Shown: positions 1 to 8,089 of the stretch, one piece after another
Layout of the letters: the number at the start of each line of letters is the position of its first letter
Position numbering within the stretch: the first letter of the stretch is position 1
From: Oscillospiraceae bacterium MB24-C1
GTDB lineage: Bacteria; Bacillota; Clostridia; Oscillospirales; Ruminococcaceae
Assembly (NCBI GenBank): GCA_030913685.1
Contig: CP133187.1
Span: forward strand, 2,856,001-2,920,000
Direction: 5' to 3'
DNA: 64,000 nt
Made by a program: the position numbers and the translations under genes
Notes under the pieces: generated by a model
The model's database searches: none
What the model was told of the DNA's origin: nothing
Seen by the model: only the letters and a program-made list of their open reading frames with translations

Positions 1-602
1 AAATCTTTGGCGATGTCGGCTACCGGAGGTATTTCAAAAACAGTTGCTTTGCTGTTAGGGAAATGCTTTGCAAATTCAACCGATAAAACACCTGCACCGC
101 CGCCCAGGTCTAAAATATTGAGCGGTTGTTGCAAGTCGGAAAACAGTTTCTTCATTTCGGTTATAAACGGTTCAACGCGCATGGCATACATTTCCGCAAT
201 AGTCACTTTGGCAAGGGTCGCAAAATCATAACCGGCATTATTTGAAGGCGTATCACCACTCAGTTTTACCTTCAGAGTGTCAAGTGACGTCATTTTTTCT
301 CGGAACAACAGCGATTCTCCTAAATACGCCACACTGTTTTGAGATAAAAACATTTTTGTATCAGAAGTGTTCACATAAAAATCATCCAGTCTGACAATTA
401 GGCCGCTAGAGTCAAGAGCCAGCAGCAACAATTCTGTTTGCCTTATGCCGCAGTTTAAAGCTTCGGCGACATTCTGCGCTGTCACTGGTGTATCCAGGTG
501 TGAAAAAATGTTTAGGCGTATGGCAGCAAAAAGTAGCTGCGCTTCTCGATAATTTCGAATCATCTGATAATAGCGACCGGGGTTACTCTCGGTACAGTGC
601 AT
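1..602 (-). CDS. O-methyltransferase, SAM-dependent (partial, runs off left edge)
   Basis: The first about 200 residues of a minus-strand gene are present; the rest lies beyond base 1. Residues about 15-90 resemble the winged-helix dimerisation domain of Methyltransf_2 enzymes. Residues 164-171 read LDLGGGAG, the glycine-rich SAM-binding motif I, followed by an acidic residue (VFE) at the end of the next strand, as expected for ribose binding. This fold methylates hydroxyl groups of small molecules, so the substrate cannot be named. The ATG at 602 is preceded by AGGAGG at a good distance. The downstream neighbour is unknown because of the edge. Family confident, substrate unknown. Confidence 0.85.
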   Translation of the reverse strand, partial: MHCTESNPGRYYQMIRNYREAQLLFAAIRLNIFSHLDTPVTAQNVAEALNCGIRQTELLLLALDSSGLIVRLDDFYVNTSDTKMFLSQNSVAYLGESLLFREKMTSLDTLKVKLSGDTPSNNAGYDFATLAKVTIAEMYAMRVEPFITEMKKLFSDLQQPLNILDLGGGAGVLSVEFAKHFPNSKATVFEIPPVADIAKD

Positions 603-921
603 AATATTTGAACCTCCTGCTATTAGACAACTTTGCATTTATCTTAGAACCTCTAGCTCTTTTAGTTATCTTAGCATACAAATTATTTGTTTGTCAATAT
701 AACTAATAGAAATTTACCCTCTGAGTCGAGCTTTATTTGGGTAATTTTTAATTGTTAGTAGCAAAAAGTCAATTTGTCGATTTAAACATAAAAACCTGTT
801 GATATAAACTGATTTGTATGCATATTTTTACTCGAGATAGTGCTGACTTGATATTTTGTTCATTAAGGAGTATGATCAAGGTTGATGTTTGCCTACAAAA
901 TACAGATTAGGAGTGAAAAAA
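603..921. other. Intergenic region between divergent genes
   Basis: This AT-rich stretch separates the minus-strand methyltransferase from the plus-strand PII-like gene and must hold both promoters. I see the AGGAGG of the methyltransferase near 610 and an AGGAG at 909-913 for the PII-like gene. No convincing hairpin or RNA gene was seen. Confidence 0.5.
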
Positions 922-1272
922 ATGAGGCTAATGGTATTTGTGCTAAACAAGACAGAGCTGCTTGAACCGCTGCTGGCTGAGTTCCTACAGGCTGGGATAT
1001 CTGGCGCAACTATTTTAGAAAGTACAGGCATGGCAAGGGTGTTAACCCAATATGAAGGAAATGAGATTCCGTTTATTGGCTCAATAAGGGCGTTGCTGAA
1101 CCCTGAAAGATCAAAGAGCGAGACCATTCTGTTTGTTATTAAAGACGAACAGCTTAAGACTGCCGTTGCAACAATCGAAAAAGTTGTGGGGAACATCTAC
1201 AATAAGGATACTGGAATTATTTTCAGTATACCTATAGATTTCGTAAAGGGGTTACCACATCTTGAGTTATGA
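922..1272 (+). CDS. PII-like signalling protein
   Basis: A 116-residue protein with the short beta-alpha-beta pattern of the PII/CutA-like superfamily: it opens MRLMVFVLNK, has a central loop region, and has a second repeat beginning ETILFVIKDE. No classical T-loop tyrosine or GlnB signature is visible, so it is not a canonical nitrogen regulator. The ATG at 922 is preferred over an upstream TTG because AGGAG lies 8 bases before it. Its stop codon overlaps the start of the next gene, a cation/proton antiporter, so the two are translationally coupled. The likely role is ligand-dependent control of that antiporter; this is inference from gene order. Confidence 0.6.
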   Translation: MRLMVFVLNKTELLEPLLAEFLQAGISGATILESTGMARVLTQYEGNEIPFIGSIRALLNPERSKSETILFVIKDEQLKTAVATIEKVVGNIYNKDTGIIFSIPIDFVKGLPHLEL

Positions 1273-2449
1273 TATTCTTTTAAACGTCGCAATCATTTTG
1301 CTATGCGGACTTTCTTTTGGAAGACTTGGCAAGTTGGTTAAGCTGCCTAATGTTACAGGATACCTGATTGCCGGACTTATCATAGGTCCGGCTATCCTTA
1401 AAATTTTACCGGTGAGTGTTGTGAACAATTTTTCGGTAATATCTGAGATGGCGCTTGGCTTTATCGCATTTTCCATCGGCACAGAATTCAAAATCTCTTA
1501 TTTTAAGCAGGTTGGTGTGGCACCGATTATTATAGCAATTATGGAGGCATTCGGTGCAGTCATTCTGGTGACGACCTCGATGATTTTGCTGGGTTTCGAC
1601 GTGAGACTTTCGATTCTATTGGGCGCTATTGCTTCTGCTACCGCCCCTGCACAGACGATTATGGTCATTCAGCAGTACAAAGCTAAAGGACCTGTTACAT
1701 CCATGCTTTTGAGCGTTGTTGCGATTGATGATGCCGTCGCACTTATTTGTTTCGGCTTTGCTGCAACCGCAGTAAAAGCAATGTCAAACAACGCGCCCAT
1801 CTCTTTTTTGAGCGTGTTAGCGCCGGTTTATGAAGTGCTGGTTTCATTTTTGATCGGCGTGGTATTGGGCGGCGCCATGGCACTATTTTTACACTGGTTC
1901 CACAAATCTTCAAACAGAATCAGCGTCATAATCGCATTTGTACTTTTAACCTTGTGGACGGCCAGTGCAATCAATGCCTCTCCGCTGCTGGCTTGCATGG
2001 CATTGGGCGTTATGATGACGAACGTGCGCTATGATATTTCTGATGTGATTAAGGTAATGAACACCTTTACACCCCCAATATTTATGATCTTCTTTGTAAT
2101 TTCGGGCGCGGGCTTTGACGTTGGATCACTTATGAGCATTGGTTTTATCGGCACAGTCTATGTTGTAATGCGTGTGGTTGGTAAATGGTTTGGCGCATGG
2201 CTGGGCGGAACCATAGCCAAGGTGGATCCCAATATTCGCAAATACCTTGGGCCCACACTGATGCCCCAGGCAGGTGTTGCGATTGGCTTGATTTTGGTGG
2301 CAAAAACGATTACTCCCGAATTTGCTTCACAGATTCAAACCGCAATTCTCGGCTCAACTTTTATCTATTCGATCATAGGCCCCAGTGTTGCGAAGAACGC
2401 ACTTATCAAAGCGGGCGAAATTGTTATTCCAGACAAGAAGAAAGTGTAA
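1262..2449 (+). CDS. Cation/proton antiporter, CPA2 (KefB/NapA-like) family
   Basis: An integral membrane protein of 395 residues with about 12 hydrophobic segments. It opens with a segment containing GRLGKLVKLPNVTGYLIAG, typical of the Na+/H+ exchanger domain, and residues near 135-155 contain SATAPAQTIMVI and VAIDDAVAL. The AIDDA aspartate pair is the expected ion-binding site of CPA2 exchangers. There is no cytoplasmic TrkA-N or TrkA-C domain, so any regulation must come from a separate protein, plausibly the overlapping PII-like gene. The start is a TTG at 1262 with AAAGGGG upstream; an in-frame stop a few codons earlier excludes a longer form. The ion (Na+ or K+) cannot be told from sequence. 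Confidence 0.88.
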   Translation: MSYDILLNVAIILLCGLSFGRLGKLVKLPNVTGYLIAGLIIGPAILKILPVSVVNNFSVISEMALGFIAFSIGTEFKISYFKQVGVAPIIIAIMEAFGAVILVTTSMILLGFDVRLSILLGAIASATAPAQTIMVIQQYKAKGPVTSMLLSVVAIDDAVALICFGFAATAVKAMSNNAPISFLSVLAPVYEVLVSFLIGVVLGGAMALFLHWFHKSSNRISVIIAFVLLTLWTASAINASPLLACMALGVMMTNVRYDISDVIKVMNTFTPPIFMIFFVISGAGFDVGSLMSIGFIGTVYVVMRVVGKWFGAWLGGTIAKVDPNIRKYLGPTLMPQAGVAIGLILVAKTITPEFASQIQTAILGSTFIYSIIGPSVAKNALIKAGEIVIPDKKKV

Positions 2450-2747
2450 ACGCTGGCATATTTCTGAAAACAAACTTATGCTACTTTCTCATTGACGCTA
2501 AAAGGGTGCCGCCACTTTTAAACTGATCTAGTAAAAATGGATAATGACAAAAAGAGACCTCCTGTTGTAGAGAGCAGAACTACAACAGAAGGCTTTTTAT
2601 ATGCATCGATATTACTCAAAACATACTAAATAAAATAGTGTGGGAATTGATTGTTTCAAAAAGCGGCGGCACCGTTTTTGCAGGTTTGAACCCCATATTA
2701 ACCCAAGATTAAAGAGGTAAGCAAGAATTAATCTCTGGATCTCAGGA
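2450..2747. other. Intergenic region after antiporter
   Basis: Apart from the terminator at 2558-2600, I see no supported gene here. The first part includes the tail of a frame overlapping the antiporter, which has no ribosome binding site and was left out. Confidence 0.5.
2558..2600 (+). terminator. Rho-independent terminator after antiporter
   Basis: The arms CCTCCTGTTGTAG and CTACAACAGAAGG pair with one mismatch around a 9-base loop, followed by CTTTTTAT. It sits about 110 bases after the antiporter stop. Confidence 0.88.
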
Positions 2748-2894
2748 TTAATCTTTGTTCTTTGTTGTATTATTTAAACCAAAGACGGCTCTGGCGCTTT
2801 CAGCGCTAGGGTCGTGCTTTATATTTTTAGAATGAAATTTGCTATTATCTTTATTACTCTTTGAGCCGCTATCCTTCTTTTTACTATGATTCAT
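2748..2894 (-). CDS. Small basic hydrophilic protein (48 aa), unknown function
   Basis: A 48-residue lysine-, serine- and asparagine-rich protein with no hydrophobic segment; the C-terminal half contains DPSAESARAVFGL. It is not recognised. AGAGGA lies 8 bases before the ATG at 2894, which supports translation. It is the last of four tightly spaced small minus-strand genes, so it probably shares their transcript. The composition, together with the sigma-G-like promoter in front of the cluster, makes a spore-related role possible, but no known small acid-soluble protein motif is visible. Confidence 0.55.
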   Translation of the reverse strand: MNHSKKKDSGSKSNKDNSKFHSKNIKHDPSAESARAVFGLNNTTKNKD

Positions 2895-2909
2895 ACATGC
2901 ATTCCTCTA

Positions 2910-3119
2910 TTACTCATAAACAATTTTAAAACCGGTGGTTTCAATACAGTTTTTAATATCAGCTTCAGTAGCAGGGTCATTATACTTTATATCGACCGTA
3001 CCTGTTGTTAGATTAACGCCGACTTCACGAACCCCATCAATTTTGTTCAGTGAGTTCTTGATTTGGGTCTTTTGCTCTTTGTTTTGAATGCCAGAGACAC
3101 TACACAGTATCTGGTTCAT
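2910..3119 (-). CDS. HMA-like small protein lacking the metal-binding cysteines
   Basis: A 69-residue protein with the beta-alpha-beta-beta-alpha-beta pattern of heavy-metal-associated domains (CopZ-like). The core is a segment like INKIDGVREVGVNLTTGTVD, followed by a second helix ending in GFKIVYE. The usual MxCxxC metal loop is replaced by VSGIQNKEQ, so it should not bind copper through a CxxC site. It overlaps the end of the previous small gene by four bases (ATGA) and is therefore translationally coupled. It may keep the fold for protein interaction only. Confidence 0.65.
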   Translation of the reverse strand: MNQILCSVSGIQNKEQKTQIKNSLNKIDGVREVGVNLTTGTVDIKYNDPATEADIKNCIETTGFKIVYE

Positions 3120-3274
3120 CTTTTGCCCTCCATAGATTTCTCATGCCCGCTGTGATGCAGGCCAATCTTTTGGCCGTTTATAATACCGACATCAGCATTT
3201 TCTTTTGGCTTCATTTGTCTGAGTTCCGGGTTGCTTTTGGGGCGATCTTTCACCCTGTTTTTGTTATTGTTCAT
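3116..3274 (-). CDS. Small basic hydrophilic protein (52 aa), unknown function
   Basis: The gene begins at the ATG at 3274, which has AAAGGAA upstream; a longer in-frame extension exists but would read through the preceding gene. The 52 residues are rich in Asn, Lys, Arg and His, with a C-terminal stretch containing GLHHSGHEKSMEGKR. No domain is recognised. The stop overlaps the start of the HMA-like gene. It is probably part of a four-gene unit transcribed from about 3500. Confidence 0.55.
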   Translation of the reverse strand: MNNNKNRVKDRPKSNPELRQMKPKENADVGIINGQKIGLHHSGHEKSMEGKR

Positions 3275-3323
3275 CGACCGTTCCTTTCCCGATGGGGGTA
3301 TCATCACATTTACTGTTAAAAAT

Positions 3324-3482
3324 CTAAGATTTTGATTTATCGTCGCCGGGTTTATGCCTGCTCCCAGATTGTTTTTTATTATTCCTGCTTTCGCCGTCCA
3401 GCGCACTTTCCGCCATAGTAGGACCACCGCGGGATTTTATCTTTCGCACATCTTTTGGATCAAGTTGACTATCTTTCGGCAT
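3324..3482 (-). CDS. Small basic hydrophilic protein (52 aa), first gene of the cluster
   Basis: A 52-residue protein beginning MPKDSQLDPKDVRKIKSRGG, strongly charged and with no membrane segment. The ATG at 3482 has GAGGTG seven bases upstream. No family is recognised. It is the promoter-proximal member of the four small genes between 2748 and 3482, and lies in a different frame from the overlapping longer reading frame of the next gene. Confidence 0.55.
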   Translation of the reverse strand: MPKDSQLDPKDVRKIKSRGGPTMAESALDGESRNNKKQSGSRHKPGDDKSKS

Positions 3483-3500
3483 ATTTAATCACCTCATCGG

Positions 3501-3530
3501 TAGTATAGACCTGTGCCTATCAATTTATGC
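3501..3530 (-). promoter_or_regulatory. Candidate sigma-G/sigma-F-like promoter of the small-protein cluster
   Basis: Read on the minus strand, GCATA (3530-3526) is separated by 18 bases from TATACTA (3507-3501). The known Bacillus sigma-G pattern is G(C/T)ATA with a CAT-x-x-TA box at 17-18 bases, so this is one mismatch away. A housekeeping promoter with correct spacing is not seen. Confidence 0.35.
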
Positions 3531-3726
3531 TGACTATTCTTGAAGCAGTTCTTCATCTAAGATATAGTAAGAAGTGGAAGAATGAAGCGTATGATATTCG
3601 ATTATAATGATGACATGTGAAGAAGCTATCCAATGTATCACACAAATTACATTTTTGTTGCATCAACTATGTATAATAAAGTTGTCTTAAACGATTTTTT
3701 AGGCCATTATGACAGGAGCATGATTA

Positions 3727-4008
3727 ATGATTATTGGAGTGGCAACCATCAAGCTTTATGTACCATGGGCATATTCCCTAAAAGAAAAGCGCATGGTGGT
3801 TAAAAGCATCGTTTCAAAGGTGCAAAACAAATTTAATGTATCGATTTCAGAAATAGATGCCCAGGATATACACCAAACTATCATACTTGGCATTGCCTAT
3901 GTAACCGGTGATACCAGACTGGCCGACAGCATGATCGATACGGTCATTACATTTATTGAGCATCATACAGAGGCAGAAATACTAGACATTTGTCGAGAAA
4001 TTAGATGA
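3727..4008 (+). CDS. DUF503 family protein (YlxP-like)
   Basis: A 93-residue protein matching DUF503/YlxP over its whole length: an N-terminal strand MIIGVATIKLYVPWAYSLKE, the KEKRMVVKSIVSKVQNKFNVSISE helix-strand region, and a C-terminal helix. In Bacillus, ylxP sits in the nusA-infB-rbfA operon and has been linked to ribosome function; here it stands alone. AGGAG lies 8 bases before the ATG. Confidence 0.85.
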   Translation: MIIGVATIKLYVPWAYSLKEKRMVVKSIVSKVQNKFNVSISEIDAQDIHQTIILGIAYVTGDTRLADSMIDTVITFIEHHTEAEILDICREIR

Positions 4009-4184
4009 ATAAGAAAGCGCTTGCAAAACCCAAAGTATACTAATGTACTCCCGATAAGGTTTTCAGTGCTGTAAACAAGATTCAAGAGACTACGTTTCAT
4101 TGCGTTAATCGGTGCAGACCGATTTGCATTGTGCAAGGCTCAGGGGTATAATATTATAACCCTAACGAAAAGGATGGTTTTGCC

Positions 4185-4877
4185 ATGTCCACCCTGCCAC
4201 CCCTAAAGGTGATTGCTAAAATTCACAGCGACTTTCCCACAAAATTCGGAATCCCCCGCCAAAGTGGTCTTGTAGATTCCTTAAAGTCAACCATAGTCTT
4301 CGAACCTGCGTATCGCAATCCTCATGCGCTGAGGGGGTTGGAGGGGTATTCCCATATATGGCTTATCTGGCACTTTTCTCAGACAGCAAAAGAAGACTGG
4401 ACCCCCACTGTGCGCCCTCCTCGTTTGGGCGGCAACACAAAAATGGGGGTTTTTGCAAGTCGCTCTCCATTTAGGCCAAACGCCATAGGTCTTTCCTCGG
4501 TCAAGCTTGATAAAATACAGCTGGAAAGCTCTCAAGGCCCACTGCTTTTTGTTTCGGGAGCAGATTTAATGCACGGTACACCTATATATGATATAAAACC
4601 CTACCTGCCCTATGTAGATTGCCACCAAGATGCCACTGGCGGATTCGCTCTTCAATCAAAGAAAGGAACATTGGTGGTAGATTTTCCACAGCAGTTGCGC
4701 CCGCTGATACCCCAAGAGAGCCTCGAACCGCTACTGGAGGTTTTGGCACAGGACCCACGTCCCGCATACCAAAATGCGCCTCAACGTGTATACGGATTTG
4801 AGTTTGCAGGCTTTGAGGTGCGTTTTATCGTTGAGGAAAATATGCTTACGGTAAAAGAGCTGCTTCCATTAAAATAG
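4185..4877 (+). CDS. trmO: tRNA (N6-threonylcarbamoyladenosine(37)-N6)-methyltransferase TrmO
   Basis: This 230-residue protein has the TrmO/YaeB (UPF0066) domain in its first 150 residues, including GIPRQSG, PHALRGLEGYSHIWLI, RPPRLGG, GVFASRSPFRPNAIGLS and GTPIYDIKPYLPYVD. A C-terminal extension contains DPRPAYQ, characteristic of the full-length enzyme. TrmO uses SAM to add a methyl group to t6A at position 37 of certain threonine tRNAs. An AAAGGA precedes the ATG. It is followed by its own terminator and appears monocistronic. Confidence 0.95.
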   Translation: MSTLPPLKVIAKIHSDFPTKFGIPRQSGLVDSLKSTIVFEPAYRNPHALRGLEGYSHIWLIWHFSQTAKEDWTPTVRPPRLGGNTKMGVFASRSPFRPNAIGLSSVKLDKIQLESSQGPLLFVSGADLMHGTPIYDIKPYLPYVDCHQDATGGFALQSKKGTLVVDFPQQLRPLIPQESLEPLLEVLAQDPRPAYQNAPQRVYGFEFAGFEVRFIVEENMLTVKELLPLK

Positions 4878-5358
4878 ATGGCTTGCGGGGGATCTTACCC
4901 ATTGGTATAGGAGTAAGGTAGTCTCTAAAAACATTTTGAAATCTATTTATCAACTATACTGTTATTATAGGCCGCTACTATAGCGGCCTATTTTTATTTA
5001 TACAATAAAACCGATACATTCCTATTGGAATATACCGGTTTTGGATTATATATTTGAGCATTTATTTTTGTATTATGGCGCAACTTAACAGATTGCTTTA
5101 TAACTTCAGTAACTAAAAATAGAAGCTATGTGTCAGTTAGTAAACTATTCTCACAACAGCTCTAGATATTGACATTACTCAATTTAAGGCGTGAAGTAAA
5201 AGGTTTGAGAGAAAAGCATCAATCCTCCTCAATTGAGCGGGGGCGGATACTTTTACGATTGTTATGATATTCTAATTTTAGTGTATTTTTTGCTTGCAAG
5301 TCGCTAAAGTTCTATAACGGAGTGGGGGAGAGACCGTGTCTCAAAGTTTGCAGCGGCA
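4878..5358. other. Intergenic region, convergent genes
   Basis: This lies between trmO (plus) and an RpiR regulator (minus). Besides the trmO terminator there is a second imperfect hairpin at 5007-5043 (AAAACCG...CGGTTTT with ATTCC/GGAAT inside) that could end the minus-strand transcript. No gene was seen in the remainder. Confidence 0.5.
4968..4998 (+). terminator. Rho-independent terminator after trmO
   Basis: A 10-bp stem TAGGCCGCTA/TAGCGGCCTA around a very short loop, followed by TTTTTATTT. Confidence 0.9.
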
Positions 5359-6213
5359 TTACCATTCGCTGACATCGTATCGTTTGAGAACAGCATCGAG
5401 CTGCTTGAGACTTTGGGTGGATTGGGGAGACAGCCGGGTGGCAAGCTCGTTCGATATTGCTTCGAGTACCGCAAAAGCAGAGATGCGCGAGAACAGATCG
5501 GAGGAAGGGCGGGTGAGTAGAACCGCGTCCGCAAGATCAGTGATCGAACAGGATAGGTTGTTGGTCAACAGGATCAGCGGATGGCCCTGCTCATGGCAGA
5601 ACCGCGCCACCTCGATGGAAGTTTTGGTATAAGGCCATTCGGTGATTAAAAACAGAACATCACCGTCTCCCATTTGACTGACACGATCAAAAATAAAATG
5701 TTCATCGTTACTTAATTGGTAAACTTTGTTTAAAAAGGGGGTGAGAATCGACTCAAAATAGAGTGCGATTGGCTTTGAAGAACGCAGACCGAACAGGAGG
5801 ATTCGCCGTGCCCCCAATAACATCTGGATGCTTTTTTCAAAGGCAAGATGGAGATCTGGCGTCAGTGTTTTCTCCAGCATTTCGATCATGACGTTGAAGG
5901 TACCCACGAGCGAATCCTTTTCTTTTGGCACTCCGCTGCGCAGCATGGCGTTGAGTTGCCAATAGGAAGAGCTGATGCGCTGCACGGAGTAAGCATGGAC
6001 ATCTCGCTTAAAGTCATGGTAGTTATCATATCCGATTTCATGCAGAAAACGGAAGATGGTTGCCTCTCCGACCTTTGCATTTTTTGAGAGGGCAGCAACC
6101 GACATCATACCGATTTCGTCGGTGTGATCCAGAATATAGTCGCAGAGCTGACGTTGCTTTTTTGAGAGGATATTTCGGTTTTTAATCAGGCTCTCTATTT
6201 TTTCAAAATTCAT
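5359..6213 (-). CDS. RpiR (MurR/RpiR) family transcriptional regulator
   Basis: This 284-residue protein has an N-terminal HTH_6 domain (residues 1-77; LSKKQRQLCDYILDH and NAKVGEATIFRFLHEIGYDNYHDFK) and a C-terminal SIS sugar-isomerase-like domain (about 110-250, with ILLFGLRSSKPIA and GDGDVLFLITEWPYTKTSIE). The longest frame adds 47 hydrophobic residues, but the ATG at 6213 has AAAGGAA and gives the normal family length. The gene is divergent from an ornithine-cyclodeaminase-family gene, its likely target. It is a close paralog of the RpiR protein at 32810-33658: both contain LSKKQRQLCDY near the start and end in a KYD/RYD..EW motif. Confidence 0.92.
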   Translation of the reverse strand: MNFEKIESLIKNRNILSKKQRQLCDYILDHTDEIGMMSVAALSKNAKVGEATIFRFLHEIGYDNYHDFKRDVHAYSVQRISSSYWQLNAMLRSGVPKEKDSLVGTFNVMIEMLEKTLTPDLHLAFEKSIQMLLGARRILLFGLRSSKPIALYFESILTPFLNKVYQLSNDEHFIFDRVSQMGDGDVLFLITEWPYTKTSIEVARFCHEQGHPLILLTNNLSCSITDLADAVLLTRPSSDLFSRISAFAVLEAISNELATRLSPQSTQSLKQLDAVLKRYDVSEW

Positions 6214-6391
6214 ATACGCAAGTTCCTTTCTTCTTTTGAGGAGTCTCTGATTATATGTAAAAAGTGATTGATTAATTATTAACAATATCAAAAACGGAGC
6301 AAAAGTTATTTTGATTATATCATAAAACAATCGTTTTTCAATTGTTTTTAACATAATTTTCTAAATATTTTTGCTATTTAAAGTATTTCTA

Positions 6392-6502
6392 AATTTTTGG
6401 AGTAAAACAAAAGTAAAACAATAGACTTTGCTCCAAAACGCTTTCTTATGCTTGACATATGATAGTTACAGTGATATTATGATAGTAATAACTCCAAAAA
6501 TT
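6392..6502. promoter_or_regulatory. Sigma-A promoter flanked by a 12-bp inverted repeat (candidate RpiR operator)
   Basis: TTGACA (6452-6457) and TATTAT (6475-6480) are separated by exactly 17 bases and face the cyclodeaminase gene. AATTTTTGGAGT at 6392-6403 is perfectly inverted as ACTCCAAAAATT at 6491-6502, and a related half-site GCTCCAAAA lies just upstream of the -35. GGAGTAAAA also recurs at 6511-6519. The arrangement fits binding of a dimeric regulator on both sides of the promoter, presumably the divergent RpiR protein. Confidence 0.7.
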
Positions 6503-6535
6503 AAGATAACGGAGTAAAAAAGGAGATTTTTCGTT

Positions 6536-7591
6536 ATGTCTAGTAAGGAAAACAAGGTACTCTGGATTTCTCAGGAAGAAGCAATTGAGTGCGGTGCGCT
6601 CGACATGAAATTCATCATGAACAACGTCATGCGTGCAAACAAGATGCTGGGCAGAGGCGAGACCATCGAAATCCCGCTGTTTCATATGATGTGGGATCCC
6701 GGAAAACATGCAGGCAAGCGTGTGGGACTACATGCCTGCATCATCAACAGCGAGGAAGAGAATGTACATGTTGCCGGTGTGAAGGCGATCCCGTCCAACC
6801 CGACAAACCCGCGCAAGTTAGGCAAGCCTCGTTCGAACGGTCTGGTCACCCTCTATGACGAGGAAACCGGATATCCTCTGGCGGTGGTGGATGACACCAT
6901 TATCAGCGGAATGAGAACTGGCGCAGGCTCCGGATTGGGCGCAAAGTGCTTTGCGGATCCCAACTCCGAGGTAATTGGACTGGTTGGTGGCGGCATTATC
7001 GCAGGCTATTGCCTCGAGGCAACCGCAATGTTCATGAAAAACATCAAAAAAGTCAAGATCTTCGACTATAACCGCGAGAATGCACTCAAATTCTGTGAGA
7101 AGTGGGCACACCTCGGTTATGAGTTTGAGGCAGTGGAGAGCGCAGAGGCAGCAATTCGCGATTCCGATATCGTTCATACCTGTACACTGGTGGACGTGGG
7201 CGAGGAGTATGTCGAGCCTTCGTGGATCAAGCCCGGCTCATTCCATTCCTTCGTTTCGCAGTATGATTATAAGGAAGAATGCCACACCATCCCCGGAATT
7301 AAGTTTGGCATGGACTGGCTGGATCGCCTGAATGACCGCGATGCATGCACCCTTTCCAATATGGTACTCGACGGAAAGATCGCAAAGCCCGAGTATCCTC
7401 AGGTTACTCAGGTTTCCGATGTCCTACTCGGTAAGCATCCCGGTAGAACCAGCCCCGACGAGACCTATCTCTTTGCTACCATTGGCATCGTTATCACCGA
7501 TACCCTCAACTGCTACGAGGTCTACAAGCAGTGCCTTGAAAAGAACCTCGGTACCTGGGTATATCAGTGGAAGGAACCCGCGAAGGTCTAA
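6536..7591 (+). CDS. Ornithine cyclodeaminase / mu-crystallin family protein
   Basis: A 351-residue NAD(P)-binding protein of the OCD/mu-crystallin family. Residues 85-130 contain PSNPTNPRKLGKPRSNGLVTLYD followed by DDTIISGMRTGAGSGLGAK, the family's substrate-pocket and RTGA motif. IGLVGGGIIAGYCLEA is the Rossmann glycine-rich turn. Family members include ornithine cyclodeaminase, alanine dehydrogenase (archaeal) and imine or diamino-acid dehydrogenases, so the exact reaction is open. AAAGGAG precedes the ATG. The gene is alone on its transcript, divergent from an RpiR regulator and closed by a terminator. Transported substrate or partner enzymes are not adjacent. Confidence 0.85.
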   Translation: MSSKENKVLWISQEEAIECGALDMKFIMNNVMRANKMLGRGETIEIPLFHMMWDPGKHAGKRVGLHACIINSEEENVHVAGVKAIPSNPTNPRKLGKPRSNGLVTLYDEETGYPLAVVDDTIISGMRTGAGSGLGAKCFADPNSEVIGLVGGGIIAGYCLEATAMFMKNIKKVKIFDYNRENALKFCEKWAHLGYEFEAVESAEAAIRDSDIVHTCTLVDVGEEYVEPSWIKPGSFHSFVSQYDYKEECHTIPGIKFGMDWLDRLNDRDACTLSNMVLDGKIAKPEYPQVTQVSDVLLGKHPGRTSPDETYLFATIGIVITDTLNCYEVYKQCLEKNLGTWVYQWKEPAKV

Positions 7592-7633
7592 GGCTATTTT
7601 GTTAGCTGAAATTGTTGCACCAAAAACAAAGGG

Positions 7634-7704
7634 GAGGGCTTGTTGTGGATTCACGACAAGCCCTCAATCTGTCGAAAAAGTCAAGCAAAAGCTGGACTTT
7701 TTTT
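7634..7704 (+). terminator. Double hairpin terminator after cyclodeaminase-family gene
   Basis: A 14-bp stem (GAGGGCTTGTTGTG, 7634-7647, with CACGACAAGCCCTC) is followed by a second stem AAAAAGTC...GACTTTTTT at 7675-7704 ending in a long T tract. The second one should terminate. Confidence 0.85.
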
Positions 7705-7835
7705 ATTTTGTGCTTAAATAAATATTAGCGGAATTATTTGAAAACAATTATTTATTTCTACTAATGCGCATACGCTTCCCCAGAGCGGACATTGATCATA
7801 TGGTTAAGGCTTTAAGTACCCTCATTTTAAGAACA

Positions 7836-7864
7836 AAACTCCCACCATTTAGTGGTGGAAGTTT
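7836..7864 (-). terminator. Terminator of the XRE/DUF3796 transcript
   Basis: The hairpin AAACTTCCACCA/TGGTGGGAGTTT, read on the minus strand, is followed by TGTT after a GTTTT run. It lies 24 bases beyond the XRE stop. Confidence 0.6.
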
Positions 7865-7887
7865 ATCAAAATTGTTATAATAAGGGC

Positions 7888-8088
7888 CTAATCAAAATTA
7901 AATATATCTTCAATTGGGGCCTTTACAGCTTTTGATATATCAATTGCTAATTTTAAAGATGGATTGTATTTAGCCGCTTCCAAGCGAATAATAGTTTCTC
8001 GCCGAACACCTACTATTTGTGCAAGCTCATCTTGTGTTAATTCTGCAAGCTGTCTATATCTTTTTAAGTTACAATTGAAATTCGGCAT
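7888..8088 (-). CDS. XRE-family helix-turn-helix regulator (66 aa)
   Basis: A compact Cro/C1-type DNA-binding protein. Residues 8-62 form the five-helix HTH with [21 protein letters not shown] and [21 protein letters not shown]. There is no additional domain; such short XRE proteins (YozG/Cro type) commonly control the adjacent membrane-protein gene and themselves. AGAGGA precedes the ATG. It lies one base after the stop of the DUF3796-like gene and is cotranscribed with it from a promoter containing a matching palindrome. Confidence 0.9.
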   Translation of the reverse strand: MPNFNCNLKRYRQLAELTQDELAQIVGVRRETIIRLEAAKYNPSLKLAIDISKAVKAPIEDIFNFD

Positions 8089-8089
8089 A

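Noticed and set aside
7836-7864. Hairpin resembling an IS200/IS605 end
   Set aside because: No transposase is near and it is well placed as the terminator of the XRE/DUF3796 transcript.
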